This document shows, piece after piece, positions 28,084 through 40,505 of a stretch of 64,000 nt of DNA (position 1 is its first letter; every line of letters starts with the position of its first letter). The notes under the pieces are model-generated. The model saw nothing but the letters and a program-made list of their open reading frames with translations. It did not search any database and was not told the DNA's origin. The stretch is from Mesorhizobium mediterraneum (GTDB taxonomy: Bacteria; Pseudomonadota; Alphaproteobacteria; Rhizobiales; Rhizobiaceae): contig NZ_NPKI01000018.1 of the NCBI RefSeq assembly GCF_002284565.1, positions 124,001 to 188,000 on the forward strand, written 5' to 3'. Position numbers and translations under genes: made by a program.

Positions 28084-28271
28084 CTTCGTCATCCTGGGGC
28101 GGAGCAAGGAGCGAAGCGACGCGGCGCAGACCCCAGGATCCATGCCGCGACTTCAGAGCGCTGCTACGGTGCAGAATTCTGCTCCGCGGCGCCCTTCGGC
28201 CAAGATTACGGCATGGATCCCAGGGTCTCCGCGACGGAGCTCCGCTCCTGCTTCGCCCAGGGATGACGAAG
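28084..28271. repeat. long inverted repeat element, copy A
   Basis: Two arms of about 63 bases (28084-28147 and 28209-28271) are imperfect reverse complements, starting CTTCGTCATCC and ending GGATCCATGCCG, with a 61-base spacer. The same arm sequence occurs twice at 36150-36389. There is no ORF or transposase inside. It fills most of the 364-base gap between the ABC operon and the PaiB-like gene. This is a dispersed, probably non-autonomous palindromic element. Confidence 0.85.
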
Positions 28272-28361
28272 TTGGAGAAGCCTCGGCCAATCCCGAACGT
28301 TGCAGATGGCCAGCACGGCAGCGACTGTCAAGATCACTCATGTCGAGGAACTAGCCCCATA

Positions 28362-28991
28362 ATGTACACCAAGCCCGAATTCGCGCCGCTCTCGCAGGAC
28401 GACGTCTTCGGCCTGATCGAGGCGGCGGCCTTCGCCACGGTGGTGACGTCAGGGCCGGAGGGACTCGTCGCCTCGCATCTGCCTATCGTGCTCGACCGAA
28501 AGCGGGGAGCGAACGGCACGCTGGTGTCGCATCTGGCCCGGCAGAACCCGCACAGCGCGTTGATTGCGGAGGGCCGGGAGACGATCGCAATCTTCCACGG
28601 GCCGCATGGCTATATCTCGCCGTCCTGGTATCCGCGCAACCCGGTGCGCGACAGCGCGCCGACCTGGAACTTCGCCGTCGTCCATTGCCACGGCCGGCCG
28701 GCGCCACTCGACGATCACGCCACCGCCCGGCACCTCTTGCGGCTTGTCGACGTGCTGGAAAAGGGCCGCGCCGACCGCTGGCGCATGCGCGAGCTCGGGC
28801 CGGGCGGCATGGAGCGGCGCATACCGCACATCCTTGGCTTCGACCTGCCGATCGAACGGCTCGAGGCCAAGTTCAAGATGGGGCAGGACGAGCGGCTCTA
28901 CGACACCAATGCCGCGATCGGCACGCTGGAGCGGAGCGATCCGGCACTGGCGACGATGATGAAGGCGCACAACGCGCATCGCAAGGACTGA
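28362..28991 (+). CDS. PaiB-like FMN-binding protein
   Basis: 209-aa member of the FMN-binding split-barrel family named after Bacillus PaiB, a negative regulator of sporulation and protease genes. The family opening MYTKPEFAP, the FATVVTSGPEGLVASHLP flavin-site segment and HGYISPSWYP are typical. No helix-turn-helix is visible, so a flavin reductase-like or regulatory role is open. ATG 28362 is chosen because the family begins MYxP; the upstream extension reads through the repeat element. GAGGAA lies 12 bases before it. Confidence 0.85.
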   Translation: MYTKPEFAPLSQDDVFGLIEAAAFATVVTSGPEGLVASHLPIVLDRKRGANGTLVSHLARQNPHSALIAEGRETIAIFHGPHGYISPSWYPRNPVRDSAPTWNFAVVHCHGRPAPLDDHATARHLLRLVDVLEKGRADRWRMRELGPGGMERRIPHILGFDLPIERLEAKFKMGQDERLYDTNAAIGTLERSDPALATMMKAHNAHRKD

Positions 28992-29020
28992 CCGTCGCAG
29001 CAATGCGGGCAAGGACAAAA

Positions 29021-30076
29021 ATGATCCCCAATCTCAACATCGTCCCTTTCGTCAGCGTCGACCACATGATGAAGCTGGTGCTGAAGATCGGGGTCGAGCG
29101 TTTCCTCACCGAGCTCGCCTTCTACATCGAGGATGATTTCCGCCGCTGGGAAGCCTTCGACAAGTCGCCGCGCGTCGCCTCGCACAGCGCCGAGGGCGTC
29201 ATCGAGCTGATGCCGACCAGCGACGGCGAGGTCTATGGCTTCAAATATGTCAACGGCCATCCCAAGAACATGCGCGAGGGCCGCCAGACCGTGACCGCCT
29301 TCGGGATGCTGGCCGACGTCCACAATGGCTACCCCGTGCTGCTGTCGGAAATGACCATCCTGACCGCGCTGCGCACCGCGGCGATGTCGGCGCTCGCGGC
29401 CAAGCATCTGGCGCCACCCGGCGCTGACTGCATGGCGCTGATTGGCAATGGCGCCCAGGCGGAATTCCAGGCCCTGGCCTTCAAGGCCTTGCTGGGTGTG
29501 CGCAAGCTGCGCTTCTTCGACATCGACCGCTCGGCGACGGAAAAGTGCATCCGCAATCTCGATGGTTTTGGCTTCGAAATGGTCGCCTGCCGCTCTACCG
29601 AAGAGGCCGTCGAGGGGGCTGAGATCATCACTACCGTCACCGCCGACAAGCAGTACGCCACCATCCTCACCGACAACATGGTCGGCTCGGGCGTGCACAT
29701 CAATGCGGTTGGCGGCGATTGTCCGGGGAAGACTGAACTGCATCGCGATATCCTGCTGCGCTCCGACATCTTCGTCGAATACCCGCCGCAGACCCGCATC
29801 GAGGGCGAGATCCAGCAGCTTGCTCCGGACCATCCCGTGACCGAGCTGTGGCAGGTCATCACCGGCGTCGTACAAGGCCGGCGCGACCCGGCCCAGATCA
29901 CGCTGTTCGATTCGGTCGGCTTCGCCATCGAGGATTTCTCGGCGCTGCGCTATGTCAGGGACCAGCTGCGATTAACCGGCCTCTACCAGGAACTCGACAT
30001 GCTGGCCGACCCGGACGAGCCACGCGACCTGTTCGGCATGCTGCTAAGAGCGGCAGTGGTGGCGAAGGCGGGTTAG
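29021..30076 (+). CDS. ornithine cyclodeaminase / mu-crystallin family enzyme
   Basis: 351-aa NAD(P)-dependent enzyme. Ornithine cyclodeaminase turns L-ornithine into L-proline and ammonia; relatives reduce pyrroline-carboxylates or act on lysine or alanine. The Rossmann segment MALIGNGAQAEFQALAF near residue 140, the substrate-site Lys/Arg region KYVNGHPKNMREGRQTV and INAVGGDCPGKTEL with the catalytic-type Asp are visible. The length fits true cyclodeaminases of rhizobia. ATG 29021 has AAGGA five bases upstream; an ATG at 29003 is less well placed. It follows the PaiB-like gene by 29 bases and probably shares its transcript. Confidence 0.88.
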   Translation: MIPNLNIVPFVSVDHMMKLVLKIGVERFLTELAFYIEDDFRRWEAFDKSPRVASHSAEGVIELMPTSDGEVYGFKYVNGHPKNMREGRQTVTAFGMLADVHNGYPVLLSEMTILTALRTAAMSALAAKHLAPPGADCMALIGNGAQAEFQALAFKALLGVRKLRFFDIDRSATEKCIRNLDGFGFEMVACRSTEEAVEGAEIITTVTADKQYATILTDNMVGSGVHINAVGGDCPGKTELHRDILLRSDIFVEYPPQTRIEGEIQQLAPDHPVTELWQVITGVVQGRRDPAQITLFDSVGFAIEDFSALRYVRDQLRLTGLYQELDMLADPDEPRDLFGMLLRAAVVAKAG

Positions 30077-30145
30077 GCGGCGGTGTAGCGCCGGCAGGCA
30101 GTACCCCTAGCGACAGGGGTGACAGCAGCAGCCGAATAGCGTATA

Positions 30146-30168
30146 TTGACATAAAGATGTCTTTATGT
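30146..30168 (+). promoter_or_regulatory. metH promoter with overlapping perfect palindrome
   Basis: The sequence 30149-30168 is ACATAAAGA-TG-TCTTTATGT, two perfect 9-bp arms around two bases. It overlaps a consensus -35 (TTGACA, 30146-30151), 35 bases before metH. Such an arrangement fits repression. ArsR-family regulators sensing S-adenosylhomocysteine (SahR) are known to control metH in Proteobacteria; assigning this site to SahR is inference. Confidence 0.6.
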
Positions 30169-30202
30169 GACTTAGGCGCGACTGTCGCCCCGAGGACGAA
30201 AT

Positions 30203-34012
<3,810 letters not shown>

Positions 34013-34034
34013 GCATAGTCGCAGACGGCCCTTG

Positions 34035-34181
34035 GGCTGGTTCGACGTCGAGACGCCAACCGGCTTGTCGTTTGGATTCATGGCCAGGGCCGAGGATTGG
34101 ACAGAAACCTCAGGGCTGCCGCTTAGAACGCTGACCGGCATCGATCTGTTGGAGGTAGCGCTTACCGGCTTCCCAGCCTAA
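34035..34181 (+). pseudogene. remnant of an HK97-type phage prohead protease
   Basis: An open stretch starting 22 bases after the metH stop encodes a 48-residue segment with no start codon of its own: ...GLSFGFMARAEDW... followed by LRTLTGIDLLEVALTGFPA and a stop. The LSFGF...W...R.L..IDL.EV.L..FPA pattern is the C-terminal core of prohead (U35) proteases, which mature tailed-phage capsids. The N-terminal catalytic part is missing and no portal or capsid gene follows. This is a prophage scrap, in the gene-poor region that ends at tRNA-Gln. Confidence 0.6.
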
Positions 34182-34291
34182 CAAGCGACAGCGCAGCCTT
34201 GCGGCCTTTCGCCGTAGCAATGCTGCAACGAAGGTGCGCATGAAGATGGAGCTAGATCAGCGTGTGCGTGGTGTCCATTGATCGCATCGTC

Positions 34292-34465
34292 TTAGCTCCA
34301 GATGAACGCGAGGACGAAACCGGCAATAGCAATTGCCGAGATGACATTGGGCCATACGGCATCGTGGGCCGGTTTGGCTGGCTTGTACCTGTGCCCCGTG
34401 CGGGGCAGCAGGTCCGGATCGTAGCGCACGTGGCGCTTAAGATAGTATTTGATTGGCCGTTTCAT
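34292..34465 (-). CDS. small predicted membrane protein (57 aa)
   Basis: Short ORF from ATG 34465 to TAA 34292. The N-terminal 36 residues are basic (MKRPIKYYLKRHVRYDPDLL and a RYKPAKP stretch), and the C-terminus is a single hydrophobic helix (NVISAIAIAGFVLAFIWS). AAGG lies six bases upstream. The clean basic-then-membrane pattern argues for a real gene. No family is recognised. It lies inside the region with the phage relic and may be part of the same decayed insert or a stand-alone small protein. Confidence 0.5.
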   Translation of the reverse strand: MKRPIKYYLKRHVRYDPDLLPRTGHRYKPAKPAHDAVWPNVISAIAIAGFVLAFIWS

Positions 34466-35873
34466 CGCGGGCCTTGACCACCAGCGAGCTTAAGAGGAGG
34501 CGCTGTGCTGGCTGACCAAAAACTTGCGCTCAAGGCAACGGAATAGCATCATTCGAACGAACACTGTTCGTCATGACGAGTAGGGAAGTGAATGCGGTCG
34601 GCGCCGCTTTCAAAAAATCTAACCGCGCGTTCTGGCTTTCGGTTCTGGCGCGCTTTCCGACGGATTTTCAGTCAACTTTTCAGATCGCCGATCCCTTGCC
34701 AACAGGGACTTCTTTTTTCTCGCCGGCAGCTCATCACCCTCAGCGGTCGCGCGGCCATGCTTCGCGGCAATCGCATAGTCGGCTCTGTTCGTTCGATAGT
34801 CTTTTTTTTGCACAGCTATCTCCCGATTCAGAAGATTAACGCGGCATAGCGCCAGGCAGTTCCGAAGGTCGCTAATGTACAGCGACAGCACGCTTCGCTC
34901 TGGGGCGGCCCAGCGGCTTGGTTAGGGGGTGAGGCCGCTGGGCCTGACCAGCGAGTCTTCGGGGCGCGCGCTCGACTGGCTGTTTAATATTTTAGCTAAA
35001 TCTAATGTAATCGAAACATGCGAACGAAGTACGCGGCGGCAATGGTCGACGTTCGGTGAGGAGACCCGCGCTAGCCCTTCAGCCTCATGCCCGGCCCGCC
35101 TCGAAATTACAAGCACAATCAGCAAGTAGGCGGTTTCGCATATCACGACTAGACTTTTAAGGCGAAAATGCCTTATGATTTCAATATCTTACAAGATATT
35201 GCTCTTGCGTCAGCTTCGATTCTCCGCCATGCTTTCTGGCGAGGGAAGGGTCACATGGGTCGACGCGGCGGCGGACCAGACCTTGGCCGGGGTGGCATAG
35301 CTATGTCCAAGGTCGAGACCTAAAAGCTTGCCGGCGATTTCCAGGTCGTCTCACACCACCGGCTGCCGGTGCCACTTCCGGCTTGGCTTTGTGAGAGCCG
35401 CAACCTGGAGACTTGCAAATGAACTTCCACGTAAACGCTGCCGGCATCGACGCCGACTGGCAATTCGAACTAGGGCATGGATCACACACCGCGACCAGCC
35501 CATGCCGTCGCTGGTGCTGTCTCGAGCGAAAGCCGGAAAGCTAGGAGATGTTTACGGCGTGCGCTCATTCGCAACCGTGGATCCGAATAGAGACAGGATG
35601 ATATTGGGTAGTCTCAAGCCGATCGATGACGCGGCTTGGGCGGTTTGCTTGTTAACACCGGAATGGGCCGCCGAACTTGCGGCCTAGCTGGTGCGCGAAG
35701 CACCGGCAAACGACAAAACCCCGCTCCGACGGGAGTTTTTCATGTCGCCATGTTGCTATTGGCAGCCTCCGCTCATTACCAAGCCTTACAAATCAATGGC
35801 TTATGTTGCTGCCAATTCCAGCGCTAGCAACATGGTTTTTGGCGATTTAGGCAGCTAAGTGCTTGATTTTGTT
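34466..35873. other. 1.4-kb gene-poor stretch, probably decayed insert
   Basis: No convincing gene. Several short frames exist but none has family features. A minus-strand frame at about 34619-34891 has a charged K/R/E-rich stretch. A plus-strand 51-codon frame at 35168-35323 has AAGG before its ATG. A frame at 35328-35687 is open on + but has no good start. Base composition is lower in GC than neighbouring genes around 34600-35210. With the prohead protease scrap on one side and tRNA-Gln on the other, this is best read as the residue of an integrated element. Confidence 0.45.
35715..35740 (+). terminator. weak terminator-like hairpin
   Basis: AAAACCCCGC-TCCGAC-GGGAGTTTTT can form a short imperfect stem followed by five T residues. 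It resembles intrinsic terminators but has a mismatch in the stem and no assigned upstream gene. Confidence 0.3.
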
Positions 35874-35947
35874 TGGCTGGGGAACCTGGATTCGAACCAG
35901 GACTAACGGAGTCAGAGTCCGTGGGTCTACCGTTAACCTATTCCCCA
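35874..35947 (-). tRNA. tRNA-Gln (anticodon CTG)
   Basis: The minus strand folds into a standard tRNA of 74 nt including encoded CCA. The acceptor stem is TGGGGAA/TTCCCCA with discriminator G. The D arm is GGTTAACGGTAGACC, the anticodon loop CTCTGAC gives anticodon CTG, and the T arm is CTGG-TTCGAAT-CCAG. Its 3' end points to the gene-poor region with the phage relic, the side on which elements integrating at a tRNA 3' end would lie. Confidence 0.95.
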
Positions 35948-36149
35948 GCAGGCGCGGTTGAAGAAAACCGCGCGGGCAGGGCGGCGATGGCGCCGCGCGT
36001 GCCTTGTAGCCGCCGCCGGAAAATAGTCAAGCCTGTGCCATGCTTCATTTGGGGCAATCGCGTCAGGTTTTTGATGCGTCCCTTACCCTTACACATTCCT
36101 CGACGAGACAGTGAAGCCACTGCATCGCTGCGTTCTTCGGCCACTGTAA

Positions 36150-36389
36150 CGGCATGGATCCTAGGGTCTGCGCGACGTCGCTTCGCTCCTGCTTCGCCCT
36201 AGGATGACGAAAGGAGTGTAGTTTCGGCCAATCTCCAAGGTTGGAGATTTGCCATTAGCGTCAGCTTGGTTTGCGACCGGTGCTAATTTTCAACATTTGC
36301 GACTAGCCGTAAGCCAACACGCCTTCGTCATCCTAGGGCGGAGCAGGAGCGAAGCGACGTCGCGGAGACCCTAGGATCCATGCCGTTAC
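36150..36389. repeat. long inverted repeat element, copy B
   Basis: Two arms (36150-36213 and 36323-36389) belong to the same family as 28084-28271. The left arm reads CGGCATGGATCC...GGATGACGAA and the right arm is its near reverse complement, separated by about 110 bases. Arm order is inside-out relative to copy A. It occupies much of the 547-base gap 35948-36494, where no gene is seen. Confidence 0.85.
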
Positions 36390-36494
36390 CTCTGAGCGCT
36401 GCAGCGTAGAACGGCAGGGCCGCGCCTCACTCAGCGGCGCGGCCCTTCTTCCCCATTCTTCGCGCATCACCGTCTGAAACGATTGCCCGGCCTC

Positions 36495-37427
36495 TCACTT
36501 CCCACCCCGCCCGAGCTGCGAATGCTCGAAGAACAGCACGACGCCGAGCGCGATCACCAGCGGGATGATCAGGTAGAACAGCCGAAACACCAGCAGCGCG
36601 GCCAGCACGCCGACCGGGTCCATGTGCGACAGGCCGGCGAGGAAGACGACCTCGAACACGCCGAGCCCGCCCGGCGCATGCGAGATCTGCGCGATCGAGA
36701 ACGACACCAGGAAGACGCCGAGCACGACGAAATAGCCGGGATTGCCTGATACGGGCAGGGCGAAGAAGATGATCGCCGCCGCTGCCAGAAGCTCGATCGG
36801 GCCGATCAGCAATTGCCGCGCGACGATCGGCAGGGCCGGATAATGGACCTGGAAGCTGCCGATCTTCAGCGGCCTGAGATGCAGCCAGCTGCCGAAGACA
36901 TAGGCCGCCACCAGCAGCAGCATGATGATGCCCGCGGCAATCGTCAGGCCATGGTGCGGCGCGCCGGAAAACCGGTCGATAATCTCCGGCTCGAAGACCA
37001 GAACGAGGCCGGAGACGAGGATCGTCGACAGCACGAAGGTGATCCAGCAGATCGCTACCAGGACGCCGACATCCTGCCCGGTCAGCCCCCTTGTGCCATA
37101 GGCGCGATAGCGGATCACGGCGCCGGAGAACACCGAGCCGCCGATATTGTGCGACAGCGCGTAGGTGGTGAAGGAGCACAGGGTGACGAACAGCCAGGAG
37201 ACTCGTCTGCCGATATGCAGGAGCGCTATGTGGTCGTAGCCGGCCAGCGACGCATAGGCGATGACCGAGCTCAGCGCGGCGAGCACCCAGCCGCGGGCAG
37301 GGATGGCGACGATGCCGTCCCAGACATCGTCGAGCGAAATGCCGCGCAATTCGTGCAGCAGCAGCCACAGCGAGAAGACGACCGCCGCAATGCCGACGAC
37401 CGGCCAGAAATAGCGCCTCCAATTCAT
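36495..37427 (-). CDS. lysylphosphatidylglycerol synthase/flippase-like membrane protein (YbhN/UPF0104 family)
   Basis: 310-aa integral membrane protein with about eight hydrophobic helices. It has the family's conserved features: YALSHNIGGSVFSGAVIRYR near residue 90 and SHAPGGLGVFEVVFLAGL near 250, as in the flippase domain of MprF. It lacks the soluble aminoacyl-transfer domain of MprF, so a lipid-transport role is more likely than lysyl-lipid synthesis. Start ATG 37427. It is an isolated gene between repeat-filled gaps. Confidence 0.82.
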   Translation of the reverse strand: MNWRRYFWPVVGIAAVVFSLWLLLHELRGISLDDVWDGIVAIPARGWVLAALSSVIAYASLAGYDHIALLHIGRRVSWLFVTLCSFTTYALSHNIGGSVFSGAVIRYRAYGTRGLTGQDVGVLVAICWITFVLSTILVSGLVLVFEPEIIDRFSGAPHHGLTIAAGIIMLLLVAAYVFGSWLHLRPLKIGSFQVHYPALPIVARQLLIGPIELLAAAAIIFFALPVSGNPGYFVVLGVFLVSFSIAQISHAPGGLGVFEVVFLAGLSHMDPVGVLAALLVFRLFYLIIPLVIALGVVLFFEHSQLGRGGK

Positions 37428-37599
37428 GACGTGACGATCATGCGTTGCAGCCCCGTTGCCCCTTTTTCGGTTCGCGTCGGGAAAACTGTCCGCGATTCCG
37501 AATGTTCCATCCCCGTCATTTAAGAAATGCCTTATCGAAGCCGGCTATTCAACCGGCAAGGCGTGTAGCGGAGGGAGAAGGAAAGCCTGGCGATCCTTC

Positions 37600-37759
37600 G
37601 CGCCCCCCTCTGTCCTGCCGGACATCTCCCCCACTTGTGGGGAGATTGGCCGCCACCGCCACTTTCGCCAATCCCCACCGTTGCAGAAATGGGCGGAGCG
37701 CCGAAGCTGCCAATCTCCCTCCTTGTGGGGGAGATGTCCGGCAGGACAGAGGGGGGCGC
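37600..37759. repeat. long inverted repeat, CCCCCTCTGTCCTGCCGGACAT family
   Basis: Arms of about 50 bases (37600-37649 and 37710-37759) are nearly perfect reverse complements, with an inner hairpin around CTTGTGGGG. The arm core CCCCCTCTG.CCTGCCGG.C is shared with the element at 54438-54591. It lies in the 502-base gap 37428-37929, which contains no gene. Confidence 0.85.
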
Positions 37760-37929
37760 TGTCCCGCCATCATCGGGCCGAGCGGAGCGGCGAGACAATG
37801 TCACCCAAAATTCGCCCCCTGCGCTCTTGGTGATCCGGGCCGGCGCTGCTAGTCTGGCGGCAACTTAGAACACATGACAGCGCCTGCTGCGTCCGGTCTC
37901 CGGTTCGCGCGGCGCCGGAAGGAACTGAA

Positions 37930-39309
37930 GTGGAAGACCACGACACCGGCGCTGGCGCGCCGGATGTGGGCGTGTCCAGGGCTACGCCGCCGCCATCAGG
38001 CCAGGCAAGCCCATCCGCCGGCCGGCAGAATGGCCGCCCGGTGCAGCCTTGGTCCGGTCATGGACAGGCAGGCGACGCGCCCCAGCATCAGAATGGCCAG
38101 CAGAAGGCCAAGACCAGGAAGCGACGCAAACGCCGGCGCGGCCGCAAGGTTTTTGTGCGCGATGACGCTCAGCTCGCCGCGGCCGGACTGTCGGCGCCCG
38201 CCGCCACCGGCGCTCCAACAAGCCGTCCGCTCGAGGCGATCGTCGTGCCTTCGCCCTCAGCTGCGCCGAGCAGGCCGGAGCAGGATGTTCGCCGCCCGCC
38301 GGTGCAGGAACTGCCGGTGTTTGCCGCACTTGACCTCGGCACCAACAATTGCCGGCTGCTGGTGGCGGTGCCGACGCGGCATGGCCAGTTCCGCGTCATC
38401 GACGCTTTCTCGCGCATCGTCAGGCTTGGCGAGGGCCTCACCGCCAATGGCCGGCTAGGGCAGCCCGCGATGGACCGTGCGGTCGAGGCGCTGAAGATCT
38501 GCGGCGACAAATTGCGCAGCCGCAAGATCAGGAAGGCCCGGCTGATCGCCACCGAAGCCTGCCGCACCGCCGCGAACGGCGCCGAGTTCCTCGACCGCGT
38601 CGAGCGCGAGGCGGGTTTGAAGCTCGAGATCATCGACCGCCAGACCGAGGCGCGGCTGGCTGTGTCTGGCTGCGGCTCGCTGGTCGACCGCGACACGCAA
38701 GGCGTCGTCCTGTTCGACATCGGCGGCGGCTCCTCGGAAATCGCGCTGATCGATCTCACCGGCCACCGCTCGCCGAGGCTCGCCAACCATATCGTCTCCT
38801 GGACGTCGCTGCCGGTCGGAGTGGTTTCGCTGGCCGAGCGCTTCGGCGGCCGCACTGTCACCCGCGAGATCTTTGCCGCCATGGTCGAGGATGTGGCTGT
38901 GCGCCTGCACGCCTTTGACGGGCGCGACCGGCTGAGCCATGTACTCGCCAGCCCGAAATTCCATCTGCTCGGCACCTCGGGCACGGTGACGACGCTGGCC
39001 GGCGTCCACCTCGACCTCGAACGCTACGACCGCCGCCGGGTCGACGGGCTGTGGATGGACCGCGACAGCGTCGACCGCATGGTCGAAAAACTGGTCGGCT
39101 GGGACTTTCAGCAGCGCGTCGCCAACCCTTGCATCGGCGCCGATCGCGCCGATCTGGTGCTGGCCGGCTGCGCCATCCTGGAAGCGATCCGCGCGGTATG
39201 GCCGTCGGAAAGGCTGCGCGTTGCCGACCGCGGCTTGCGTGAAGGCATATTGAGCGAATTGATGGCCGACGACGGTGTCTGGCGCAACAGTGGACGTGGC
39301 AGCGCATGA
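37930..39309 (+). CDS. Ppx/GppA family phosphatase
   Basis: 459-aa member of the exopolyphosphatase / guanosine pentaphosphate phosphatase family (ASKHA fold). The catalytic core starts near residue 130 with FAALDLGTNNCRLLVA. The Glu in IATEACRTA near 217 is the likely catalytic base, and the phosphate loop FDIGGGSSEIAL is near 267. Residues 1-125 are a proline/glutamine-rich, probably disordered extension with a strongly basic stretch (KTRKRRKRRRGRK, near 60-72) that may bind polyphosphate or nucleic acid. Start GTG 37930 is preceded by GGAAGGA. It is followed by rlmE in the same direction. It may hydrolyse pppGpp or polyphosphate. Confidence 0.9.
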   Translation: MEDHDTGAGAPDVGVSRATPPPSGQASPSAGRQNGRPVQPWSGHGQAGDAPQHQNGQQKAKTRKRRKRRRGRKVFVRDDAQLAAAGLSAPAATGAPTSRPLEAIVVPSPSAAPSRPEQDVRRPPVQELPVFAALDLGTNNCRLLVAVPTRHGQFRVIDAFSRIVRLGEGLTANGRLGQPAMDRAVEALKICGDKLRSRKIRKARLIATEACRTAANGAEFLDRVEREAGLKLEIIDRQTEARLAVSGCGSLVDRDTQGVVLFDIGGGSSEIALIDLTGHRSPRLANHIVSWTSLPVGVVSLAERFGGRTVTREIFAAMVEDVAVRLHAFDGRDRLSHVLASPKFHLLGTSGTVTTLAGVHLDLERYDRRRVDGLWMDRDSVDRMVEKLVGWDFQQRVANPCIGADRADLVLAGCAILEAIRAVWPSERLRVADRGLREGILSELMADDGVWRNSGRGSA

Positions 39310-39394
39310 TCCCGAACCGAAGGACCGCGTCAGCGAAAAGTGGCAACCGGTTTTCTCGGACCCAAGCGGAAGCATTGCTTAGGTGAACAGTCGA

Positions 39395-39536
39395 CCCCCA
39401 CTCCGTCGAGCTTCGCTCGACACCTCTCCCCCGATCGACGGGGTAGAGGAAGGGCGCGAGCTTATGCAGGCTGGCGCCCTTCCTCTCCCTCCGGAGGGGG
39501 GAGAGGTGGCGCTGCGAAGCAGCGACGGAGTGGGGG
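39395..39536. repeat. inverted repeat with CCCCCACTCCGTCG arms
   Basis: Outer arms 39395-39432 and 39496-39536 (CCCCCACTCCGTCG...CACCTCTCCCC and complement) enclose a second inverted pair (AGGAAGGGCGC / GCGCCCTTCCT), making one large hairpin. A CCGGTTTTC-containing stretch common in rhizobial repeats lies just before (39310-39360). The gap 39310-39615 between gppA and rlmE holds no gene. Confidence 0.75.
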
Positions 39537-39615
39537 AAGCCGTTCACGAAACGCGCAGCCGCCGAAAAACGGCCGCAACTCGGCGAGCGAGAAAACTCAA
39601 ACAAGAAATCAAGCA

Positions 39616-40311
39616 ATGACCAAGAAACCGGAAAAACCAGGCTCTGCCAGCATTCGCGTGCTGAAGACGCGGATCAAGAAGAAGAGCGGCCTGAAGGAAT
39701 CGTCACGCCGCTGGCTGCAGCGCCACATCAACGATCCCTATGTCCAACGCTCCAAGGCCGACGGCTACCGCTCGCGTGCGGCCTACAAGCTGATCGAGAT
39801 CGACGACAAGCACCATCTGCTCAAGCCCGGCATGAAGGTCATCGACCTTGGCGCGGCACCCGGCGGCTGGTGCCAGGTCGCCGCCGCGCGCACGAAATCG
39901 ACGGCCGAACATCCGCATGTCGTCGGCATCGACTATCTCGAGATGGATGCGGTGCCCGGCGCGCCGGTGCTGTTGATGGATTTTCTCGATCCGCAGGCGC
40001 CCGAAAAGCTCGCCGAAACGCTGGGCGGCCGACCGGACATCGTTTTGTCCGACATGGCGGCGCCGACCACCGGGCATAAAAGGACCGATCACATCCGCAC
40101 CATGTATCTGTGCGAAGTGGCTGCCGATTTCGCGCTGTCGGTGCTCAAGCCGGGCGGTCATTTTCTCGCCAAGACTTTTCAGGGCGGCGCCGAGAACGAA
40201 TTGCTCGCCAGGCTCAAGCAGAATTTCCGCTCGGTCCATCACGTCAAGCCGCCGGCCTCGCGGGATGAATCCGTGGAGCTTTATCTGCTGGCGAAGGATT
40301 TTAAGGGATAG
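39616..40311 (+). CDS. rlmE: 23S rRNA (uridine-2'-O)-methyltransferase RlmE (FtsJ)
   Basis: 231-aa SAM-dependent RrmJ/FtsJ enzyme that 2'-O-methylates U2552 of 23S rRNA late in 50S assembly. The SAM motif [16 protein letters not shown] is near residue 75. The K-D-K-E tetrad is represented by [12 protein letters not shown] (K), [14 protein letters not shown] (D), FLAKTFQGG (K) and SVELYLLAK (E). The N-terminal 45 residues are basic, as in other alphaproteobacteria. ATG 39616 is preferred; the upstream open frame is the repeat element. It follows gppA. Confidence 0.95.
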   Translation: MTKKPEKPGSASIRVLKTRIKKKSGLKESSRRWLQRHINDPYVQRSKADGYRSRAAYKLIEIDDKHHLLKPGMKVIDLGAAPGGWCQVAAARTKSTAEHPHVVGIDYLEMDAVPGAPVLLMDFLDPQAPEKLAETLGGRPDIVLSDMAAPTTGHKRTDHIRTMYLCEVAADFALSVLKPGGHFLAKTFQGGAENELLARLKQNFRSVHHVKPPASRDESVELYLLAKDFKG

Positions 40312-40318
40312 GGGCTTT

Positions 40319-40498
40319 TCCTTCTCCCCTTGTGGGAGAAGGTGGCCTCGCGAAGCGAGGTCGGATGAGGGGTGTTCCAGCTTGGCGCAAACTCTCGTAT
40401 ACATCGGCAAAATCGCCAACGCCGCATTCCGTCCAGCACCCCTCAACCGTCTCGGCGCTGCGCGCCGATCCACCTTCTCCCACAAGGGGAGAAGGGAA
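40319..40498. repeat. inverted repeat with CCTTCTCCCC arms (RIME-like)
   Basis: Left arm 40319-40382 (TCCTTCTCCCCTTGTGGGAG, then CCTCGCGAAGCGAGG and ATGAGGGGTG) pairs with right arm 40437-40498, and each arm also folds on itself. It resembles the rhizobial intergenic mosaic elements (RIME) and shares its core with 11611-11636. It separates the convergent rlmE and MFS genes and could form a bidirectional stop. Confidence 0.8.
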
Positions 40499-40505
40499 GG
40501 AGTTC

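Noticed and set aside
28084..28271. Insertion sequence or CRISPR reading of the repeats
   Set aside because: Arms are inverted pairs without transposase, and there are no evenly spaced direct repeats; no CRISPR array was seen anywhere in the window.
28685..29020. Upstream extension of the cyclodeaminase frame
   Set aside because: It overlaps the PaiB-like gene and is Arg/Ala-rich shadow sequence; ATG 29021 has a good ribosome site.
34592..34846. 84-codon plus-strand frame in the gene-poor region
   Set aside because: No ribosome site, no family features, and overlapping frames of equal length on both strands.
39340..39615. N-terminal extension of RlmE
   Set aside because: The extra codons are the inverted repeat element; the protein starts normally at 39616.
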